A DNA stretch of 64,000 nucleotides from NCBI RefSeq assembly GCF_018130825.1, contig NZ_JAFCJS010000002.1:868001-932000 (forward strand), in the 5' to 3' direction. Source of the stretch: Bradyrhizobium liaoningense (GTDB lineage: Bacteria > Pseudomonadota > Alphaproteobacteria > Rhizobiales > Xanthobacteraceae). Shown one piece after another: positions 61,090-64,000 of this stretch; position 1 is the first letter of the stretch; the number at the start of each line of letters is the position of its first letter. Under the pieces are notes generated by a model, which made no database searches, had not been told where the DNA came from, and was given only the letters and a program-made list of their open reading frames with translations. Made by a program: the position numbers and the translations under genes.

Positions 61090-63033
61090 TCAACCGGCCT
61101 GCTTCACACGCATGTACCATTCGACGAGCCGGCGAACCTGACGCTCGGTGTAGCCGCGCTCCACCATGCGTGCGACGAACTCGCCGTGCTTCTTCTCCGT
61201 CTCGCCGTCCTTCTTCGACCCGAAGGAGATGACCGGAAGCAGGTCCTCGACCTGGGAGAATATCCGCTTTTCGATCACGTCGCGAATCTTCTCGTAGGAG
61301 GTCCAGGTCGGATTCTTGCCACTGTTCTGAGCCCTGGCCCGTAACGAGAACTTGACCACCTCGTTCCGGAAATCCTTCGGATTGGCGATGCCGGCCGGCT
61401 TCTCGATCTTGGTCAATTCCTGGTTCAAAAGCTCGCGATCGAGCAACTGGCCGGTGTCGGGATCCTTGAAGTCCTGATCCTCGATCCAGGCGTCGGCGTA
61501 GTCGACGTAGCGGTCGAACAGGTTCTGACCGTAATCCGAGTAGGATTCGAGATAAGCCTTCTGGATCTCGTTGCCGATGAACTCGGCATAGCGCGGCGCC
61601 AGCTCCGCCTTGATGAACTCCAGGTAACGTTTCTCGGTTTCCTCCGGCAGCTGCTCGCGGCGGATCGACTGCTCCAGCGCGTACATCAGGTGCACGGCAT
61701 CGGCGGCGACCTCCTGCGGATCATGGTTGAAGGTCGCAGCCAGGATCTTGAAGGCAAAGCGCGTGGACACGCCGTCCATGCCTTCGTCGACACCGGCGGC
61801 ATCCCGGTATTCCTGGACGCTTCGTGCCTTGGGATCGGATTCCTTCAGGCTTTCGCCGTCGTAGACCCGCATCTTGCCGAACAGCGTGGAATTCTCGTGC
61901 TTGCGCAGGCGCGACATCACCGAGAACCGAGCCATCGTTTCCAGTGTCGACGGCGCGCACGGCGCGGACGCGAGCTCGGAGCCCTGGATCAGCTTCTCGT
62001 AGATCTTCTGCTCTTCGGCGACCCGCAGGCAGTAAGGCACCTTGATCACGCAAATGCGGTCGATGAAGGCTTCGTTGTTCTTGTTGGCCTTGAAGCTCGC
62101 CCACTCCGCCTCGTTGGAGTGCGCCAGGATCACGCCGGTGAACGGGATCGCGCCGATGTTCTCGGTGCCGATGTAATTGCCCTCCTGCGTTGCGGTGAGC
62201 AGCGGGTGCAGCATCTTGATCGGCGCCTTGAACATCTCGACGAATTCGAGGATGCCCTGGTTGGCGCGATTGAGGCCTCCCGAATAGCTGTAGGCGTCGG
62301 GATCGTTCTGCGCGTAGGTCTCGAGCTTGCGGATGTCGACCTTGCCGACCAGCGACGAGATGTCCTGGTTGTTCTCGTCACCCGGCTCGGTCTTGGAGAC
62401 CGCGATCTGACGCAGTCGCGACGGCTGGATCTTGGCGACGCGGAATTGCGAGATATCGCCGCCGAAGGCTTCCAGCCGCTTGTAGCACCACGGGCTCATC
62501 AGGCCGGTGAGACGGCGGCGCGGAATGCCGTATTTCTCCTCCAGCATCGGTCCGAGATGATCGGGATCGAACAGGCTGAGCGGGCTTTCGAACACGGGCG
62601 AGAGTTCATCGCCGGCCTTGAGCACGTAGATCGGCTGCACTTCCATCAGCGACTTCAGCCGCTCGGCGAGCGAGGATTTGCCGCCGCCCACGGGGCCGAG
62701 CAGATAGAGGATCTGCTTGCGCTCCTCCAAGCCCTGCGCCGCGTGGCGGAAGAACCCGACGATGCGCTCGATGGTTTCTTCCATGCCGTAGAAGCCGGCG
62801 AAGGCCGGATAGGTGCGGATGGTGCGGTTCAAAAAAATACGGCCAAGGCGTGGGTCCTTGGCCGTGTCAATCGTCTGCGGATCACCGATTGCTGCTAGCA
62901 GTCGTTCGGCCGCGTTCGCGTATTTCATGGGATCGCTTCGACACGATTCCAGATATTCCGCCATCGACATGTCGTGCTGGCTTCTCGCCTCGAACGACCG
63001 AGCGAAAGCGTTGAATAGAGAATCGTTATACAT
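61090..63033 (-). CDS. prkA: PrkA serine protein kinase (YeaG type)
   Basis: A 647-residue kinase with an AAA+ module. Walker A is GPVGGGKS (113-120); the region ILAHSNEAEWASFKANKNNE and the C-terminal kinase-like domain, with YADAWIEDQDFKDPDTG, are conserved. Members phosphorylate proteins during starvation and stress. First gene of the operon, with ribosome site GGAGAGGG before ATG 63033 and an EcfG-type promoter at 63067-63093. Confidence 0.95.
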   Translation of the reverse strand: MYNDSLFNAFARSFEARSQHDMSMAEYLESCRSDPMKYANAAERLLAAIGDPQTIDTAKDPRLGRIFLNRTIRTYPAFAGFYGMEETIERIVGFFRHAAQGLEERKQILYLLGPVGGGKSSLAERLKSLMEVQPIYVLKAGDELSPVFESPLSLFDPDHLGPMLEEKYGIPRRRLTGLMSPWCYKRLEAFGGDISQFRVAKIQPSRLRQIAVSKTEPGDENNQDISSLVGKVDIRKLETYAQNDPDAYSYSGGLNRANQGILEFVEMFKAPIKMLHPLLTATQEGNYIGTENIGAIPFTGVILAHSNEAEWASFKANKNNEAFIDRICVIKVPYCLRVAEEQKIYEKLIQGSELASAPCAPSTLETMARFSVMSRLRKHENSTLFGKMRVYDGESLKESDPKARSVQEYRDAAGVDEGMDGVSTRFAFKILAATFNHDPQEVAADAVHLMYALEQSIRREQLPEETEKRYLEFIKAELAPRYAEFIGNEIQKAYLESYSDYGQNLFDRYVDYADAWIEDQDFKDPDTGQLLDRELLNQELTKIEKPAGIANPKDFRNEVVKFSLRARAQNSGKNPTWTSYEKIRDVIEKRIFSQVEDLLPVISFGSKKDGETEKKHGEFVARMVERGYTERQVRRLVEWYMRVKQAG

Positions 63034-63066
63034 GATCCCTCTCCGCGTGAGTTCCGCTACAAGCTG

Positions 63067-63093
63067 AAACGAAAGCAGTTACTGGACCGTTCC
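63067..63093 (-). promoter_or_regulatory. EcfG-type general-stress promoter of prkA operon
   Basis: On the minus strand GGAAC (63093-63089), 17 bases, CGTTT (63071-63067). This is the full consensus GGAAC-N16/17-CGTT of the alphaproteobacterial general-stress sigma factor EcfG. Predicted transcription start is about 63060, giving a short leader before ATG 63033. The remaining 240 bp up to 63333 hold no gene I can support. Confidence 0.75.
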
Positions 63094-63333
63094 TCAGGCC
63101 GCTTCTCGAATCAGCGTGAGCACATGACAGTCATTGGACACCCGGGGGCCGACTCGACGCAACGCACAACGTAGGCAACCGGGTGAGTTACGAACAGGCA
63201 CCTGCCTGTTATTTATGCGAATCTATGTATATCTTCGCTCATTTCCAGAAAATGTCACTCGGCCGCCACATCCGGGCATTACCGGGGATCAGCTCATCCG
63301 GCGGTGCAGCATAGTCGCCAGCCGGCGGCAGCT

Positions 63334-64000
63334 TTATGACGCTTGTACGGCCAAGCCTTGTGCACCTGAGCCTTGTGCACCTGAGCCTTGTGCACCCGCG
63401 TCTTGCGTGCCTTGATCGCGGTCTCGCCGCAATGCGGTGTGTGCATCGCTGGCGGCATGGCACTCGCGGCAAGCGCGCAGCAATGTATCAAAATCGGTCG
63501 CCAGTCCCTCGGTGGAAATGACGATCCGATCGTCCTGCGCGCCGCGCGACGCTGCCCGGCTCCTGCCGCGAATACAGCAGAGCTGCCGCTGCAATGCCGG
63601 CGTCGGCGTCAGCACGATCATCCTGTGCCCGCGGCGCTCCTCGGTCGAAATCTCCGCGATCGACTCCCACAGCAGAAATTCATTGCCGATGCGGAGATCG
63701 CGGATGCCGTAGGGGGTGACGATCACCACCGGCCCACGTTCGCCGGGAAGCAGCCAGATCAGCCAGCCGGTGATCAGGCCGAACACCGCGACGCCGGTAT
63801 AGCCGACCGTCGTGTCGTAGTCGCCGAGGCTGTCCCACCAGTCGAAGGCAAGGCTCGCGCTGAACAGCATCATCGCGAAACCCGCCGCGACCAGCAGCCG
63901 CGAACGCGTTGCGCATTGGTTGATTTCGAGATCGTGTGGCGCATCGACGCGCACGGTCGGCGCGACCGACTGCGGGCTGTCGGAGACGGCGGACGGAGAG
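63334..64000 (-). CDS. STM3941-family membrane protein, partial at the window edge
   Basis: The frame is open to the end of the window, so the N-terminus is probably cut off; a GTG at 63954 could also start a 206-residue form. The N-terminal part is Ser/Pro/Val-rich, then two transmembrane helices and a PH-like part (VTPYGIRDLRIGNEFLLWES, IAEISTEERRGHRMIVL) like the protein at 54560-55129. The C-terminus ends in three SGAQG-type repeats, coded by 15-bp units. Function unknown. Confidence 0.8.
   Translation of the reverse strand, partial: SPSAVSDSPQSVAPTVRVDAPHDLEINQCATRSRLLVAAGFAMMLFSASLAFDWWDSLGDYDTTVGYTGVAVFGLITGWLIWLLPGERGPVVIVTPYGIRDLRIGNEFLLWESIAEISTEERRGHRMIVLTPTPALQRQLCCIRGRSRAASRGAQDDRIVISTEGLATDFDTLLRACRECHAASDAHTALRRDRDQGTQDAGAQGSGAQGSGAQGLAVQAS
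63355..63399. repeat. 15-bp tandem repeats in the 3' end of the STM3941-like gene
   Basis: GCCTTGTGCACCTGA occurs twice exactly (63355-63369, 63370-63384) and a third time with two changes (63385-63399). On the coding strand these give GSGAQ/SGAQG repeats. Repeat number may vary between strains by slippage. Confidence 0.9.

Overview
The window is a high-GC alphaproteobacterial chromosome segment, most likely from Bradyrhizobium. The strongest pointers are a 389-residue enolase-superfamily protein that I recognise from memory as the D(-)-tartrate dehydratase characterised from Bradyrhizobium japonicum, a pqqABCDE operon, a probable EcfG-type stress promoter, and several families of intergenic palindromic repeats of the kind common in Bradyrhizobium. 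I see no tRNA, rRNA, transposase, phage gene or CRISPR array. It reads as ordinary backbone and catabolic chromosome rather than an island.

Layout. 0.2-6.4 kb: a minus-strand operon of two arginase-fold ureohydrolases flanking a polar amino-acid type ABC importer, with a divergent LysR regulator; probably uptake and hydrolysis of a guanidino compound. 6.4-15 kb: a peptide-type ABC importer operon (binding protein, two permeases, double ATPase) enclosing a DadA-like FAD oxidase and a GhrA-like 2-ketoacid reductase, with a divergent XRE-cupin regulator. 15-24.7 kb: a hybrid histidine kinase, an AraC regulator, a cupin, a flavin monooxygenase, a secreted protein of unknown function, an epimerase-like protein, a secreted beta-propeller and an orphan binding protein. 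24.9-31.5 kb: an RND efflux pair, then a convergent CPA2 antiporter carrying tandem universal-stress domains. 32-41.8 kb: an MFS transporter with divergent AraC regulator, malonyl-CoA decarboxylase, a Tat-exported MmgE/PrpD protein, tarD, DUF3297, glutathione peroxidase, an amidase and a DUF6894 protein, with many palindromic repeats between them.

42-46.5 kb: pqqA-B-C-D-E for the redox cofactor PQQ, with a prolyl-aminopeptidase-like hydrolase overlapping pqqE. 47.5-52.2 kb: a three-gene operon coding for a 2-oxoacid:ferredoxin oxidoreductase (KorAB type) with its own GltD-like FAD/NAD(P)/iron-sulfur subunit. 52.2-54.3 kb: an unusual membrane protein joining a class III nucleotide cyclase to an FGE/sulfatase-modifying-factor domain, followed by a secreted DUF4399 protein. 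54.5-58 kb: small secreted or membrane proteins and an ArsR-AHSA1-membrane protein-DUF1801 operon with clear paired operators. 58.2-63.1 kb: the prkA-yeaH-spoVR stress operon behind a good EcfG promoter. The window ends inside a paralogue of the small membrane protein at 54.6 kb.

No single wholly novel system is proven. The best candidates for something undescribed are the cyclase-FGE transmembrane fusion, the NAD(P)-coupled KorAB complex, the hydrolase fused translationally to the PQQ operon, and the FAD oxidase/ketoacid reductase pair inside a peptide-transport operon.
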